Virus record (IMG/VR): IMGVR_UViG_3300009512_000055
Span: 1 to 27,659 of that record
Source of the DNA: a virus
Strand: one strand, 5' to 3'
DNA: 27,659 bases
The translations under genes and the position numbers were made by a program. A model generated the notes under the pieces. It had not been told where the DNA came from, did not search any database, and saw only the letters and a list, made by a program, of their open reading frames with translations. Each line of letters opens with the position of its first letter. Position 1 is the first letter of the stretch. This document shows, one piece after another, positions 27,515 to 27,659 of this stretch.

Positions 27515-27659
27515 TCTGATTTCAGACCATATTCTTTTGGTGAATACTGGAGCTGTGGGATTGACTTTTTCAAACGTGGAGCAGATGCTAAAAATTATTG
27601 TACTTTTCTTATCTGCTATTTACACAGCGGTAAAAATATACCAAATGTGTAATAAGAAA
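27477..27659 (+). CDS. Holin-like small membrane protein, cut by the right edge
   Basis: 61 codons to the window end, no stop. After a polar start (MLGKTLFQKITSSLISDHIL) and NTGAVGLTFSNVEQ, one hydrophobic segment MLKIIVLFLSAIYTAVKIYQ is followed by a basic end (MCNKK). This is the size and topology of flavobacterial phage membrane proteins placed before endolysins. In a circular genome the frame would continue to 36 and overlap the endolysin start at 23, a typical holin-endolysin arrangement. Confidence 0.55.
   Translation, partial: MLGKTLFQKITSSLISDHILLVNTGAVGLTFSNVEQMLKIIVLFLSAIYTAVKIYQMCNKK

Noticed and set aside
1-27659. CRISPR arrays, tRNA or rRNA genes, integrase, lysogeny repressor
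   Set aside because: No regularly spaced direct repeats, no cloverleaf with CCA or conserved TTCGA arm, and no tyrosine or serine recombinase motif was noticed by eye. This is absence of evidence from manual reading only.

Overview
The window reads as the near-complete or complete genome of a small tailed phage of a Bacteroidota host, most likely a marine or freshwater Flavobacteriia member. Reasons: low GC, every convincing gene on the + strand with start/stop overlaps, A-rich leaders instead of Shine-Dalgarno sites, two TAnnTTTG promoter boxes of the Bacteroidota type, and structural protein families that I associate with flavobacterial phages and prophages. The host assignment is inference. 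No contractile sheath gene is visible and there is a long tape measure protein, so a siphovirus is the best reading. No integrase, excisionase or CI-type repressor is visible. The reading frame open at the right edge is also open at the left edge, as expected if a circular genome of about 27.7 kb was cut inside a holin-like gene.

Layout. 1-878: lysis block (M15 peptidase endolysin, two small membrane proteins; a holin-like membrane protein spans the edges). 879-1025: promoter region. 1026-7074: early block of small unknown genes, a putative ssDNA-binding protein, a DUF6291-type replication initiator, a DnaC-like helicase loader, a winged-helix protein, a cytosine-C5 methyltransferase-like enzyme and a PD-(D/E)XK nuclease that looks damaged at its 3' end. 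7141-8690: an island of five small non-phage-like genes organised like integron gene cassettes (see below). 8787-12620: late control and packaging (sigma-like regulator with a nearly leaderless promoter, zinc protein, small and large terminase, with ParB-like and VRR-NUC genes between the terminases). 12662-21185: tail genes, including a tail assembly chaperone with a -1 frameshift at a run of ten T, tail completion proteins, a 1085-residue baseplate/receptor-binding protein and the tape measure. 21210-24307: XkdF-type protease, scaffold, major capsid protein and tail tube protein, ending at a strong terminator (24339-24378). 24390-27404: small proteins, a portal fused to an MuF-like domain, and a DUF6712-like head-tail connector.

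The most unusual part is the island at 7141-8690. Three long imperfect hairpins (7147-7194, 8054-8098, 8643-8685) have the AAC...GTT symmetry of integron attC sites. Two of them end in a GTT that begins a stretch whose first 8 or 9 bases are exactly complementary to its last 8 or 9 bases (7192-7200 with 7464-7472; 8096-8103 with 8325-8332), with one small ORF inside. This is the geometry expected of integrated gene cassettes. The cargo includes a small lipoprotein and two short cysteine-rich proteins, and no recombinase is encoded in the window. A cassette array carried as accessory cargo between the early and late operons of a small phage is the candidate previously undescribed system here.

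The gene order is also unusual: large terminase, then tail, then protease, scaffold and capsid, then portal, instead of terminase-portal-protease-capsid-tail.
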